DNA from: Alphaproteobacteria bacterium UBA6178
GTDB taxonomy: Bacteria > Pseudomonadota > Alphaproteobacteria > Rickettsiales > UBA3002
DNA length: 29,403 nucleotides
Direction: 5' to 3'
Assembly: GCA_002422205.1 (NCBI GenBank)
Contig: DITS01000007.1
Location: 1-29,403, forward strand
How positions within the stretch are numbered: the first letter of the stretch is position 1; each line of letters opens with the position of its first letter. Position numbers and translations under genes: made by a program. The notes under the pieces are model-generated. The model was not told the DNA's origin and searched no databases. It saw nothing but the letters and a program-made list of their open reading frames with translations. This document shows positions 14,848-22,344 of the stretch, piece after piece.

Positions 14848-15000
14848 ATGAAGCAGCATGATGAGAATGCCAAGGATTCTGACCGCCAGGTGCCTATGAA
14901 AATAAAGGGGACGCAACCGGAGAAATATCCGGATCGTCTGGAATCCAGCCCTAAGAATAAAACCCGTAAGCGCAAACCCGTTCCACAACGTGCGCTCTAA
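14848..15000 (+). CDS. Small basic protein, 50 residues
   Basis: MKQHDENAKDSDRQVPMKIK then a Pro/Lys/Arg-rich second half ending RKRKPVPQRAL; strongly hydrophilic, pI high, probably unstructured. TATGGAG lies 7 bases before the ATG, and the terminator at 15107-15136 follows. It is too short for automatic gene tables and I know no family. Possible roles, such as nucleic-acid binding during stress, are only suggested by charge. Confidence 0.6.
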   Translation: MKQHDENAKDSDRQVPMKIKGTQPEKYPDRLESSPKNKTRKRKPVPQRAL

Positions 15001-15106
15001 TTTAATTGATTCCAATAATTGAAATCGATGAGGGCGCTACGCAGATGTTCGCGTCGGGAATGTCTGCGATCCCATGATTGAAATTGATGCTGCATTCGCA
15101 GATACA

Positions 15107-15136
15107 ATAATAGCCCTCCCGAAGGAGGGCTATTAT
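15107..15136. terminator. Bidirectional hairpin terminator
   Basis: Perfect 13-bp stem ataatagccctcc / ggagggctattat with a CGAA loop. A and T bases flank both sides, so it can serve the 50-residue protein gene and the convergent DUF4142 gene. Confidence 0.82.
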
Positions 15137-15175
15137 GCAATCCATGTAATACAACATGCGTTGCAGATCGTTAGG

Positions 15176-15673
15176 CTAGTCCAGTTTGTCTGTCATATCT
15201 TCATGGCTTTGCAACACAGGTAATGTTTTAGTTGCAAACTGTTTTAGCTGCGCATTCTCACCCGATTCTGCATAGTCTTCGAATAGGCTAATGGCAGTAT
15301 CATGCAGGTCTTCCTGTGCTTCCATATAGGCAGCATCAAAATCTTCTGCTGATTCGTTACGCAGGTCATTCAACTTTTCCTGATGATCCTTGTCTAGTTT
15401 TGTCGCGACTAATGAAGGATCAATATCCGCAGTACCAACCGCTGATTTCAGATCATTACCCGCTTGGGTGTGATCGAGAATCATTTTGTTAGCAAAGTTT
15501 TTCACAGAGGTCTTCTGTGCTTTTTGTTGCGCTAATTTGCTTGATTCAATTTCAAATAAATTGCTCATTGACGCCTTTTTGACAAAGTCTTCGGTGTCTC
15601 CTGCAAATGCGCCGGAGGCGAGACCCATAGTTAATACAAAAGTGGCTGCTGTGGTTGAAAGTAACTTTTTCAT
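15176..15673 (-). CDS. Periplasmic DUF4142 protein
   Basis: 165 residues with signal peptide MKKLLSTTAATFVLTMGLASGAFA (cut after AFA, 24). The mature part follows the DUF4142 pattern: DFVKKASMSNLFEIESSKLAQQKAQKTSVKNFANKMILDHTQAGNDLKS (29-77), which has the ferritin-like helix and DH motif of this family, then EKLNDLRNESAEDFDAAYMEAQEDLHDTAISLFEDYAESGENAQLKQFATKTLPVLQSHEDM. Members are often stress-induced, envelope-located, and of unknown activity. It is preceded 12 bases upstream by the stop of the secreted-protein gene on the same strand, forming a likely operon. AGGAG before the start. Confidence 0.88.
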   Translation of the reverse strand: MKKLLSTTAATFVLTMGLASGAFAGDTEDFVKKASMSNLFEIESSKLAQQKAQKTSVKNFANKMILDHTQAGNDLKSAVGTADIDPSLVATKLDKDHQEKLNDLRNESAEDFDAAYMEAQEDLHDTAISLFEDYAESGENAQLKQFATKTLPVLQSHEDMTDKLD

Positions 15674-15685
15674 TATCTATTCTCC

Positions 15686-16147
15686 TTAATAGTTAGTGGT
15701 GCCGGTGGTTGCGGGAGCTTTGGGGCCGGTGTTACCCGAGACAGGTTTTGCGCCGGTGGCCCGACGGTCATACGCATCGCGGGCAGGCTCTTTCGCATCG
15801 TCCCAGCTTAGCGCACCACGGTTAGGATTTTTTTCCCATTCGCTGCGGATGCTGGTTTCATCCAGCTCATCAAATTTCTTGCCTGCATTTTTATCGTGCA
15901 GGTCGGAGCCGTAGCGATAGGCGGGTTGATAGGACTCATAGGTGGAGCCCTCTTTGTAATAGGGGCGCGTTTTGAAGTTATCGCGCCAGTAAGAATCCAT
16001 GTCGTTCCAATCCTGTGCGGTGGTGTTTTTGGATGCATTATTGGTATCGGTTTGTGCGAATACAGCTGTCGGTGCCGATAGCACCAGCGCAGTGCTGAAT
16101 GCCAAAGCCACCAGGCCTGTTTTGGTAGTGTTATAAACTTGTTTCAT
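15686..16147 (-). CDS. Secreted hypothetical protein
   Basis: 153 residues with signal peptide MKQVYNTTKTGLVALAFSTALVLSAPTAVFA (cut near 31). The mature chain is rich in aromatic and charged residues: WNDMDSYWRDNFKTRPYYKEGSTYESYQPAYRYG (about 47-80), then WEKNPNRGALSWDDAKEPARDAYDRR, and a Pro/Thr/Gly tail. Similar repeated W/Y-rich proteins occur next to stress proteins in several bacteria, without known function. It is the first gene of the pair with DUF4142, with AAGGAG 10 bases upstream. Confidence 0.75.
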   Translation of the reverse strand: MKQVYNTTKTGLVALAFSTALVLSAPTAVFAQTDTNNASKNTTAQDWNDMDSYWRDNFKTRPYYKEGSTYESYQPAYRYGSDLHDKNAGKKFDELDETSIRSEWEKNPNRGALSWDDAKEPARDAYDRRATGAKPVSGNTGPKAPATTGTTNY

Positions 16148-16173
16148 GGGTAGTCTCCTTGGTTAAAAACTGA

Positions 16174-16350
16174 TTATTTGCCATCCGGATTAGCGCCGGT
16201 TGCTAAGGGCGCTTCATACTCTGAGTCTCCGTCGTTGATGGAGTCCTGATTATAGGCGAAATAGCCGATAGCCAGCGCTAATATGATAATGCCGAGTATC
16301 CACCACATGGTGTTTCCACCGCCGGTGCCTTGATTGGTATCGATAGCCAT
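16174..16350 (-). CDS. One-pass small membrane protein, 58 residues
   Basis: MAIDTNQGTGGGNTMWWILG then a hydrophobic segment WWILGIIILALAIGYFAY (16-33) and a short acidic tail DSINDGDSEYEAP. CAGGAGGACACG precedes the ATG at a good distance, supporting the start. The Asp/Glu-rich tail and Gly-rich head resemble small stress membrane proteins, but I do not recognise a family. It lies between the hydrophilic protein gene (54 bases upstream) and the secreted protein gene on the same strand. Confidence 0.72.
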   Translation of the reverse strand: MAIDTNQGTGGGNTMWWILGIIILALAIGYFAYNQDSINDGDSEYEAPLATGANPDGK

Positions 16351-16403
16351 CGTGTCCTCCTGTTGTTGTGCTGGCTGGTATCAGCCCGCTTTTCGGTTAT
16401 GTA

Positions 16404-16874
16404 TTAGTCCTCTCGGGTATCATCTTCCCGATTGGCTTTATCCGGGACTTCATCATCCTCTCCTTTGCGATTCATTTTGCCGCCACGGTCGCGGTAGCTG
16501 TCTGTGTCACTTCTACCGTAGCGTGACTCGCGATAGCCTGACTCGGCTGGGTCATGATCATCGGGCTGAGAAACGAAGTGGTGATCATTAGGGATTTCGC
16601 TGTCGCCCTCATCATCACGCGAATATTCTTCGGTGCCATATTCGCCTTTGCTGGAATAGCCATTATGCACGGTGCGATTATGGGGTGGGTGTTCGTCCTG
16701 ATGGGGGTCGGCGGGGGCAGGGGCGCGCGTATGGCGCTCGGATGCGCCCTTATTGTTCACAGCCGAATCCGTATCGTTATGTCGTGGGTTCAGGTTTCTA
16801 TTGATATTAGCTTGGGAATCAAATGCAACGCCGTTTGATTTTGCGCCGTTCGATTTTGGGTGTAGGTTTGCCAT
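16404..16874 (-). CDS. Highly hydrophilic, probably disordered protein
   Basis: 156 residues with almost no hydrophobic core: Asn/His/Pro/Asp/Arg-rich, e.g. NLNPRHNDTDSAVNNKGASERHTRAPAPADPHQDEHPPHNRT, and a C-terminal run of DEVPDKANREDDTRED. No signal peptide. The composition resembles hydrophilin/desiccation-tolerance proteins, which would fit the neighbouring stress genes, but no motif proves it. A GGAGACG lies about 12 bases before the ATG. The opposite strand holds a hydrophobic open frame (16554-16838) that I take as a shadow. Confidence 0.6.
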   Translation of the reverse strand: MANLHPKSNGAKSNGVAFDSQANINRNLNPRHNDTDSAVNNKGASERHTRAPAPADPHQDEHPPHNRTVHNGYSSKGEYGTEEYSRDDEGDSEIPNDHHFVSQPDDHDPAESGYRESRYGRSDTDSYRDRGGKMNRKGEDDEVPDKANREDDTRED

Positions 16875-17308
16875 AATAAATACGTCTCCATCCGCTTATT
16901 CCATGCCGCTTTGGCTAGAAGTCGTCACGGTAGGCAGAAGCAGATAAAGCTACAATTCGTAGTGATGAGTAGAACATAAGGCGCCGATAAAGACAGCGGC
17001 GGCACCCATGAATTCAGTTAAATCAATGGGGTTTTTGGCTTTTTGTAAATTTTTCTGATTTTAATAGACTTTGGCCCTATGCTGATGTATGGTCTGAAGT
17101 GAGTTTGGTTTTACTCTTTATTGATGACAGTAAGCGTTTCGGGCTTTTTAGTTTGTTACGTTGTGCCTTTGGCACTCAGGCTACTTTAGGGTATCCTCCA
17201 TTTTCCTGACGTTTCTAAAAAGAGGTAAGGTTTATGCCTCAATTCCGACTCCTTGATGTTACCTGCATAGTGCAGGTAGCGACGAACGCCAGTAAAAGGA
17301 TATTTCTT
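16875..17308. other. Intergenic region with cold-shock leader, no gene assigned
   Basis: 434 bases between the hydrophilic-protein gene and cspA. The right part (about 17200-17308) is probably the long 5' untranslated leader typical of cold-shock genes and contains the hairpin at 17260-17278. Minus-strand short frame 16950-17009 (19 residues) has no ribosome binding site and is not called. Confidence 0.5.
17260..17278 (+). promoter_or_regulatory. Leader hairpin upstream of cspA
   Basis: Perfect 8-bp stem tacctgca / tgcaggta with a 3-base loop, 30 bases before the cspA start. Stable leader structures are common in cold-shock mRNAs and can act in temperature control; this is inference from position. 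Confidence 0.5.
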
Positions 17309-17515
17309 ATGGCTAATGGTATTGTTAAATGGTTTAACCCAGCAAAGGGTTTTGGTTTCATTCAGCCGGATCAAGGCGGCGCTGACGCGTTTGTACATAT
17401 CAGTGCGGTTGAGCGCGCGGGTCTGACGACTTTGAATGAAGGTGCACGCGTGACTTATGATCTCGTGACCGAAAAAGGTAAGACTTCAGCTGTTAATCTG
17501 AGCTTAGCTGCTTAA
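17309..17515 (+). CDS. Cold-shock protein (CspA family)
   Basis: Single-stranded nucleic-acid-binding OB-fold protein, 68 residues from ATG 17309 (MANGIVKWFNPAKGFGFI). RNP1-like KGFGFI (13-18) and RNP2-like AFVHIS (27-32) are intact, with the C-terminal VTYDLVTEKGKTSAVNL. AAAAGGA lies 8 bases upstream. An in-frame ATG at 17234 with its own AGAGG/TAAGG could give a 25-residue extension; the family form starts at 17309. A terminator follows. Its long leader suggests post-transcriptional control. Confidence 0.95.
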   Translation: MANGIVKWFNPAKGFGFIQPDQGGADAFVHISAVERAGLTTLNEGARVTYDLVTEKGKTSAVNLSLAA

Positions 17516-17538
17516 TTACTGCTAATTCTGACTAACAT

Positions 17539-17572
17539 AAAAACCACGGCAGGTTCGCTTGCCGTGGTTTTT
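17539..17572 (+). terminator. Rho-independent terminator after cspA
   Basis: Perfect 13-bp stem aaaaaccacggca / tgccgtggttttt with an 8-base loop and a continuing T run, 24 bases after the cspA stop. Confidence 0.9.
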
Positions 17573-17720
17573 TGTTATGAGACCAAGGGAATCGAAGCGC
17601 CGCGCTGAGGTTGATCTTGTAATAGGCTTCGATGGTGTTTAATGAAGAGTTGATGATAATTGTGTTGTAAGCGAAGGTTTTTCTTGTCAGCGGGGCCAGT
17701 CCTAGGCAATTAACTGGATT

Positions 17721-18134
17721 ATGTTGAATGATGAAGAGTTGATTATGTATCAGGTATCTCATGTTGATTATGCAGCCCGAGCAATGCCCCAAAAGGTGGC
17801 ATTTGAAAAAGTGCTTAGGCTGCTGGAGGTCGCGTTGTCTGAAGATGGGCCCTATATGGGCTTGAAAGCCGGAAAGCTGATTGATGCGAATTCTCCTAAG
17901 CGGTCAGCCGATGAAAGCTGCAGGCCCTTATCGCCGGAATCGCGCAAGCACATGCAGGCTATATTGGATCGTACTGAGCCAACCGCTTGTTTTTCGGTAT
18001 CGGAGCTGAGAAGGCTTTTTGGGGAGAAATCCGACGTTCTGCCGATGCAGGCTTATGACCAGGTGCGGCGGGTATGCGAAGATATGGTGCATGCATGTTT
18101 TGAAGATGCGCCCCACAAGGCATCTAGTTTGTAA
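17721..18134 (+). CDS. Hypothetical soluble protein
   Basis: 137 residues, mainly helical: FEKVLRLLEVALSEDGPYMGLKAGKLIDAN (28-57), ESRKHMQAILDRTEPTACFSVSELRRLFGE (72-102), AYDQVRRVCEDMVHACFE (110-127). No family recognised. Start ambiguous: ATG 17721 has only CTGGATT upstream, while ATG 17745 has GAAGAG upstream, so the protein may begin MYQVSHVDYA. The upstream 146 bases hold a direct repeat of atgaagagttgat (17642 and 17730). Its end overlaps the convergent SRPBCC gene by 11 bases. Confidence 0.65.
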   Translation: MLNDEELIMYQVSHVDYAARAMPQKVAFEKVLRLLEVALSEDGPYMGLKAGKLIDANSPKRSADESCRPLSPESRKHMQAILDRTEPTACFSVSELRRLFGEKSDVLPMQAYDQVRRVCEDMVHACFEDAPHKASSL

Positions 18135-18660
18135 GCGGCTTGCTTTCTACCACGCTTCGCAGGCTGGCTAATCCTTCTTCAAAGCTGGTGCCGACCATTT
18201 TATCGCAGTTGAAAATCAGGCTCATGGCTTTGCCGATGAAATTGTTGGTGCCCCACATGCTCCATGTGACTTTGGTGAGGCTGCCTTCGGGCACGAATAT
18301 AAATTCGGCGGAGTTGGTGGCTTTCATGGGTTTGATAAATTCCAGACGGAACTGAACCATCGAGTGGGGCTGGCTTTGGGTGATATGCATGCTGCCTTTG
18401 CCGGTTTTTTTGCCACGCCAGCTCATGCTGCTGCCGGTGCCAGAGGCGGGCCCGTCGAAACTGGTTTTAGCGTTGGGGTCCATTTTAGCCCATGGTGACC
18501 AATGCTCCCATTTATGCAGGTCATTGACATGCGCAAAGACCGCATCGGGCGTTGCATGAATGAGAGCGCTACGGGTGACGGAGAAGCTGTCGGGCTGGCG
18601 TGAAATATAAAATGCCAGCGCGCAGACTAAGATGATTGTGATGATGATGGCAGTGACCAT
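18124..18660 (-). CDS. SRPBCC/polyketide-cyclase-like protein with N-terminal anchor
   Basis: 178 residues. One hydrophobic segment (4-20, AIIITIILVCALAFYIS) precedes a START/SRPBCC-type fold: SVTRSALIHATPDAVFAHVNDLHKWEHWSPWAK (27-59), then GTGSSMSWRGKKTGKGSMHITQS (73-95), LEFIKPMKATNSAEFIFVPE, and FIGKAMSLIFNCDKMVGTSFEEGLASLRSVVES (about 141-173). This domain binds hydrophobic ligands; the ligand here is unknown. AAAGGGGAG lies before the start. It follows the DUF1428 gene by 21 bases on the same strand, so the two are likely an operon controlled with tetR. Confidence 0.84.
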   Translation of the reverse strand: MVTAIIITIILVCALAFYISRQPDSFSVTRSALIHATPDAVFAHVNDLHKWEHWSPWAKMDPNAKTSFDGPASGTGSSMSWRGKKTGKGSMHITQSQPHSMVQFRLEFIKPMKATNSAEFIFVPEGSLTKVTWSMWGTNNFIGKAMSLIFNCDKMVGTSFEEGLASLRSVVESKPLTN

Positions 18661-18681
18661 AATGCTCCCCTTTAATTATGT

Positions 18682-19038
18682 CTAATATTGCACAATAGAC
18701 TGGAATCCGCCATAGGCCATGCGTTTGCAATCGAAGGGCATGGCTTGATCGTTGCACTGCAAGCGCTCATCCGCCATGACTTTGGCATTCACCTCGTCGC
18801 GCTGTGCGCGTGATGTATACAGGATATAGGCAAACACAAGTGTTTCACCCTCTTTGGCATTAAACGCCTGCGGGAAGGTGGCGCAGAAGCCTTTGTCCTC
18901 ATTGTCTTCGGCAACCGCTTCGACATAGGCGAGCGCGCCATGTTCCATCCATATTTTACCAGTCTTATCGGCTATTTCGCGGTAGGCCTCCAGGTTTTCG
19001 GTCGGGACTGGTACGACGAACCCATCAACATAATGCAT
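18682..19038 (-). CDS. DUF1428 family protein (YbaA-like)
   Basis: 118 residues from ATG 19038 (MHYVDGFVVPVP), with AGGAG 7 bases upstream; the longer frame to 19296 lies over the regulator gene. Family marks: YVDGFVVPVPTENLEAYREIADKTGKIWMEHGAL (3-36), VEAVAEDNEDKGFCATFPQAFNAKEGETLVFAYI (38-71), RDEVNAKVMADERL (about 78-91) and DCKRMAYGGFQSIV. A dimeric alpha-beta fold of unknown function. It is divergent from the TetR gene, with two operator-like sites between them. Confidence 0.88.
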   Translation of the reverse strand: MHYVDGFVVPVPTENLEAYREIADKTGKIWMEHGALAYVEAVAEDNEDKGFCATFPQAFNAKEGETLVFAYILYTSRAQRDEVNAKVMADERLQCNDQAMPFDCKRMAYGGFQSIVQY

Positions 19039-19056
19039 GACAATACTCCTTGTTTG

Positions 19057-19072
19057 TGTAATGATCATTACA
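19057..19072. promoter_or_regulatory. TetR-type operator, perfect palindrome
   Basis: tgtaatgatcattaca, a perfect 16-base dyad, 18 bases upstream of the DUF1428 start and 59 upstream of tetR. It probably binds the divergent TetR regulator. Confidence 0.72.
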
Positions 19073-19105
19073 TATATAAGTACAAAATAACTGTCAACAC
19101 TATTT

Positions 19106-19121
19106 TTTAGTGATCGGTACA
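19106..19121. promoter_or_regulatory. Second, degenerate TetR-type operator
   Basis: tttagtgatcggtaca matches 12 of 16 positions of the perfect site at 19057-19072 and lies 10 bases before the tetR start. It could allow autorepression. Confidence 0.5.
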
Positions 19122-19131
19122 TAAAGAAACA

Positions 19132-19719
19132 ATGGCAAAAGGCAGACCCAGAAATTTTGATGTAGATGCGGCGCTCGATGTGGCGCTTCGGCTGTTTTGG
19201 ACGCATGGCTATGAAGGGGTATCGGTGGCCAAGCTGGCGGCAGCCATGGGCATTAATGTGCCTAGCCTTTATGCGGCATTTGGCAATAAGGAGCAATTAT
19301 TTATTAAGGCGGTGGAGCGCTATGGATGCCAAAATGGCGGGTTTTACCATCGGGCATTTAAACTGAAAACCGCGCGTGAAGTAGCGGAATATATTTTGGA
19401 GCATGAGGTGAAACTGGTGACGATGCCGGATGCGCCGGACGGGTGTCTGATGGTACAGGGGGCGCTGGTGACCAGCCCCGAGTCGGAAGCAATCCGCGCA
19501 ATGATGGCGAGCATGCGTATGACGGCAGAGCGCTGGATGGCTGAGCGATTTGCACAAGCTAAAAAAGAAGGTGATTTACCTGCCGATGCAGACCCCAAGG
19601 CGTTGGCGTGTTATATCATGACGGTGAATTCCGGCATTGCGGTGCAAGCCAAAAGCGGCGTGCCACGACGGATGCTCAAACGGGTGGCGGCGCTTGCCAT
19701 GCAGCAATGGCCGAGTTAG
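19132..19719 (+). CDS. TetR/AcrR-family regulator
   Basis: 195 residues. N-terminal HTH: GRPRNFDVDAALDVALRLFWTHGYEGVSVAKLAAAMGINVPSLYAAFGNKEQLFIKAVERY (4-64) is a classic TetR head. The ligand domain has FKLKTAREVAEYILEHEVKLVTMPDAPDGCLMVQGALVTSPESEAIRAMM, the C-terminal form common in regulators of oxidoreductase or SRPBCC/DUF1428 neighbours. No strong ribosome binding site (AAAGAAAC). Divergent from DUF1428-SRPBCC, so it most likely represses that pair and itself; the inducer is unknown. Confidence 0.93.
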   Translation: MAKGRPRNFDVDAALDVALRLFWTHGYEGVSVAKLAAAMGINVPSLYAAFGNKEQLFIKAVERYGCQNGGFYHRAFKLKTAREVAEYILEHEVKLVTMPDAPDGCLMVQGALVTSPESEAIRAMMASMRMTAERWMAERFAQAKKEGDLPADADPKALACYIMTVNSGIAVQAKSGVPRRMLKRVAALAMQQWPS

Positions 19720-19931
19720 CGGTTGCATCTGAGGGCGTGCTCATCGTGGCGAGGTGCGGATGATAGTACAAAAGCAAGAAGGTCCGCGTGAGTAAATGGC
19801 AAGGGCCTCATCCCCATGCCGCTGATGCGCAGCACATGATAAATGACAGTTCTGTGACAATCTTTTTTATCAAATGCTGGTAACTTAAGGCGCATGCTGG
19901 CATAAGACAGGGATAGTAACAGGATTTTGGT

Positions 19932-21629
19932 ATGCTGCATGATACACCATTGATTTCGACTCTGGCGATGGGGCTGAGCGCCGCCTTTGTAGGCGGTATG
20001 CTGGCAACCAAGCTGCGTTTGTCGCCGATTGTGGGTTATTTGCTCGCGGGGATTCTGATCGGCCCCTTTACACCCGGTTTTGTTGCCAATGCCGAGATTG
20101 CCGCCGAATTATCGGAGGTGGGTATTGTGCTGCTGATGTTTGGCGTGGGGTTGCATTTTTCGATTAAAGATTTGCTGGCGGTAAAAAATATCGCCGTGCC
20201 CGGTGCTATTGCGCAGATTGCGGTTGCTACGGGGCTGGGCACGCTGGCGGCGCTGTTTTGGGGCTGGCCGCTGGAAAGCGGGATTTTGCTCGGGCTGGCA
20301 TTGTCGGTGGCGAGTACGGTGGTGCTGTTGCGCGCATTGGAAGAGCATAATGCGGTGCAATCGATGAATGGGCGGATAGCCGTGGGCTGGCTGATCGTTG
20401 AAGATCTGGTGATGGTGCTGGCATTGGTGTTGATTCCGGCGTTGGCACCGCATTTTACGGAGTCACAGGATAAAGCTTTAACCATGGGGGACTGGCTGCC
20501 TTCGCTTGGCATGGCGCTGGGCAAGATTATCCTGTTCATTGTTTTTATGCTGATGATTGGCAAACGCATTTTGCCATGGGGGCTGATGATGGTGGCGCGC
20601 ACCCGCTCGCGCGAGCTGTTTACGCTGGCGGTGTTTGCGGTGGCGATGGGGGTGGCGTTTGGTGCGGCGAGTTTGTTTGATGTGTCGTTTGCGCTTGGTG
20701 CGTTTTTTGCCGGTATGATGATCAAGGAATCCGAACTTTCAAGCGAAGTGGCAGAGCGGTCTTTGCCATTTCAGGATGCGTTTGCGGTCTTGTTCTTTGT
20801 GGCTGTGGGCATGTTGTTTGACCCTTATGTGCTGGTGGAACAGCCGCTGCATGTGCTGGTGGTGGTGCTGATTATTCTGGTGGGTAAATCGCTGGCGGCT
20901 TTTGTGATTGTCCTTTTGTTTCGCTTTCCGCTGCATACGGCGCTGGTGGTATCGGCCAGTTTGGCTCAGATCGGGGAATTTTCGTTTATTCTCGCTGGGC
21001 TGGGTATGAAATATGGCATGCTCGGCGAAGAAGGTAACAGCCTGATTCTGGCAGGGGCGTTGATTTCGATTACGTTGAATCCGCTGGTATTTCATCTGAT
21101 TGACGCGATTCAGGGCTATATTACCAAGCGGCCACGGCTTGCGAAGCTGTTTAATGCTGTTGAAGGGGATTTGCACCATTTGGAAGGGCAGGAAAAGCAG
21201 GCGCTCAAAGATCTGGTGATTCTGGTGGGGTATGGCCGCGTGGGGCGGATTATTCAGCAAAATATTCAGTCGGCGAATATTGATCTGGTGGTGATCGATT
21301 TAAGCCGTGAACGCGTAGAGGCTATGCGCAGCAAGGGGCTGCATGCGATTGTCGGTGACGGCTCGCACGAGGAGCCGTTGCTGGAAGCGGCGATTGAGAA
21401 GGCGATGGCGATTATTGTGGCGGTGCCCAGCCCGTTTGAAGCGCGGCGGATTGTGGAGAGCGCGCGCGCTCTCAAGCCCGAGATTCAGGTGCTGGTGCGT
21501 GCGCATAATGAAGAAGAAATGCAGTATTTTGCCAATCAGAAAGTGGATTTGGCCGTGGTGGGGGCGCAGGAAGTGGCGCGTCGCATGGTTGATTATTTGC
21601 ATGAAATGGCACGCATTCCTAAGCATTAG
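19932..21629 (+). CDS. ybaL: YbaL/Kef-type CPA2 cation/proton antiporter
   Basis: Inner-membrane monovalent cation/proton antiporter, 565 residues, close to E. coli YbaL length. The membrane domain (about 1-395) shows LSPIVGYLLAGILIGPFTPGFVAN (29-52), LSEVGIVLLMFGVGLHFSIKDLLAVK, LSVASTVVLLRALEEHNAV and FSFILAGLGMKYGMLG. The C-terminal RCK_N/TrkA-N domain begins near 415 with LVILVGYGRVGRIIQQNI (nucleotide motif GYGRVG), continues with VVIDLSRERVEAMRSKGLHAIVGDG, and ends with VVGAQEVARRMVDYL. Nucleotide binding at the RCK domain regulates transport in relatives. AGGATTTTGG lies before the ATG. The preceding 212 bases hold no visible gene. Confidence 0.92.
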   Translation: MLHDTPLISTLAMGLSAAFVGGMLATKLRLSPIVGYLLAGILIGPFTPGFVANAEIAAELSEVGIVLLMFGVGLHFSIKDLLAVKNIAVPGAIAQIAVATGLGTLAALFWGWPLESGILLGLALSVASTVVLLRALEEHNAVQSMNGRIAVGWLIVEDLVMVLALVLIPALAPHFTESQDKALTMGDWLPSLGMALGKIILFIVFMLMIGKRILPWGLMMVARTRSRELFTLAVFAVAMGVAFGAASLFDVSFALGAFFAGMMIKESELSSEVAERSLPFQDAFAVLFFVAVGMLFDPYVLVEQPLHVLVVVLIILVGKSLAAFVIVLLFRFPLHTALVVSASLAQIGEFSFILAGLGMKYGMLGEEGNSLILAGALISITLNPLVFHLIDAIQGYITKRPRLAKLFNAVEGDLHHLEGQEKQALKDLVILVGYGRVGRIIQQNIQSANIDLVVIDLSRERVEAMRSKGLHAIVGDGSHEEPLLEAAIEKAMAIIVAVPSPFEARRIVESARALKPEIQVLVRAHNEEEMQYFANQKVDLAVVGAQEVARRMVDYLHEMARIPKH

Positions 21630-21660
21630 CTGCTGTGTAGCGGCGCTCAAAAAAATAGTT

Positions 21661-21688
21661 TTGCATTAAGAGTCTGGTTTGTTACTAT
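21661..21688 (+). promoter_or_regulatory. Promoter of the metal operon
   Basis: TTGCAT (21661-21666) and TACTAT (21683-21688) with 16-base spacing fit a vegetative promoter. The -10 box overlaps the palindrome at 21686-21704, so repressor binding would block it. Confidence 0.6.
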
Positions 21689-21704
21689 ACCCCTATGGGG
21701 TATA
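21686..21704. promoter_or_regulatory. CsoR/RcnR-type operator
   Basis: Arms tatacccc and ggggtata around the 3-base centre tat. The ATACCCC..GGGGTAT form is typical of CsoR/RcnR/InrS-family sites. It covers the -10 box and the ATG at 21695, and its right arm lies just before the ATG at 21707, possibly serving as ribosome binding site. Confidence 0.72.
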
Positions 21705-21706
21705 AG

Positions 21707-22330
21707 ATGCGTTGGTTATTGGTAGCGATATTCATGGTGATACTGCCTTCGGTCGGGCAGGTTCGGCCTGTGTCATTTACGGATGGCTGGATGCTTATGG
21801 GCACTTATAATGGTTCCGAATCTGCTGCGATGGCGAGCTATTCGCCTACGGCGCGTGATGCGTTGGGGGTGAGCAGCCTTTATTTGCGAGATGATGAGGA
21901 CTGGATTCATACCGCCACCTATAACCGCTTGCTGGCGCGCTGGAATAAGGCGGATTCGCAGGCCAATCTATTTTTGCTCAGCGGGTTGGGGGTGGCGGAG
22001 CATGCGGGTGATACCAACCTTGCGGGGGTAATCGGAATGGAAGCCGACTGGGAAACGCGGCGGCTTTATGTATCATACGAGAATCGGTATATTTACGCGG
22101 GCGATATTGAACAGTCCTATTCACATAAGGCGCGTGTTGGGGTGGCGCCCTATGTGGGCGGGTATGATGATATACATAGCTGGTTGATGTTACAGGTCGA
22201 TCATCAACCTGATATGGGCGAGGAATGGGTAGTCACGCCGCTTATACGCTTGTTTAATCAAGAGGTGCTTGGCGAATTTGGTATAAGCCATAAAGGTGAT
22301 GTAATGGTGAATGTTACTTGGCAATTTTAA
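21707..22330 (+). CDS. Outer-membrane-like protein of the metal operon
   Basis: 207 residues from ATG 21707, with a signal peptide MRWLLVAIFMVILPSVGQVRP. ATG 21695, four codons earlier, lies inside the operator and is less likely. The mature part has alternating hydrophobic and polar strands, MLMGTYNGSESAAMASYSPTARDALGVSSLYLRD and RRLYVSYENRYIYAGD, and ends in Phe (MVNVTWQF), a beta-barrel insertion signature. No family name is known to me, but its position before HMA and MerT-like genes suggests a metal-responsive outer-membrane protein. Confidence 0.7.
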   Translation: MRWLLVAIFMVILPSVGQVRPVSFTDGWMLMGTYNGSESAAMASYSPTARDALGVSSLYLRDDEDWIHTATYNRLLARWNKADSQANLFLLSGLGVAEHAGDTNLAGVIGMEADWETRRLYVSYENRYIYAGDIEQSYSHKARVGVAPYVGGYDDIHSWLMLQVDHQPDMGEEWVVTPLIRLFNQEVLGEFGISHKGDVMVNVTWQF

Positions 22331-22344
22331 GTTAGGGGGTGAAT

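Noticed and set aside
16554..16838. Hydrophobic 94-residue plus-strand frame
   Set aside because: It is antisense to the hydrophilic-protein gene; Asp/His/Asn codons read backward give hydrophobic residues. No ribosome binding site.
16950..17060. Minus-strand open stretch ending IGALCSTHHYEL
   Set aside because: Protein-like but only 19 residues from an ATG, with no ribosome binding site; possibly a gene remnant, not enough to call.
19716..19940. 74-residue minus-strand frame in the tetR-ybaL gap
   Set aside because: No ribosome binding site, no family resemblance; the gap reads as a promoter region.
20036..20725. 229-residue minus-strand frame
   Set aside because: Antisense shadow of the YbaL membrane domain with low-complexity Asn/Ser/Ala composition.
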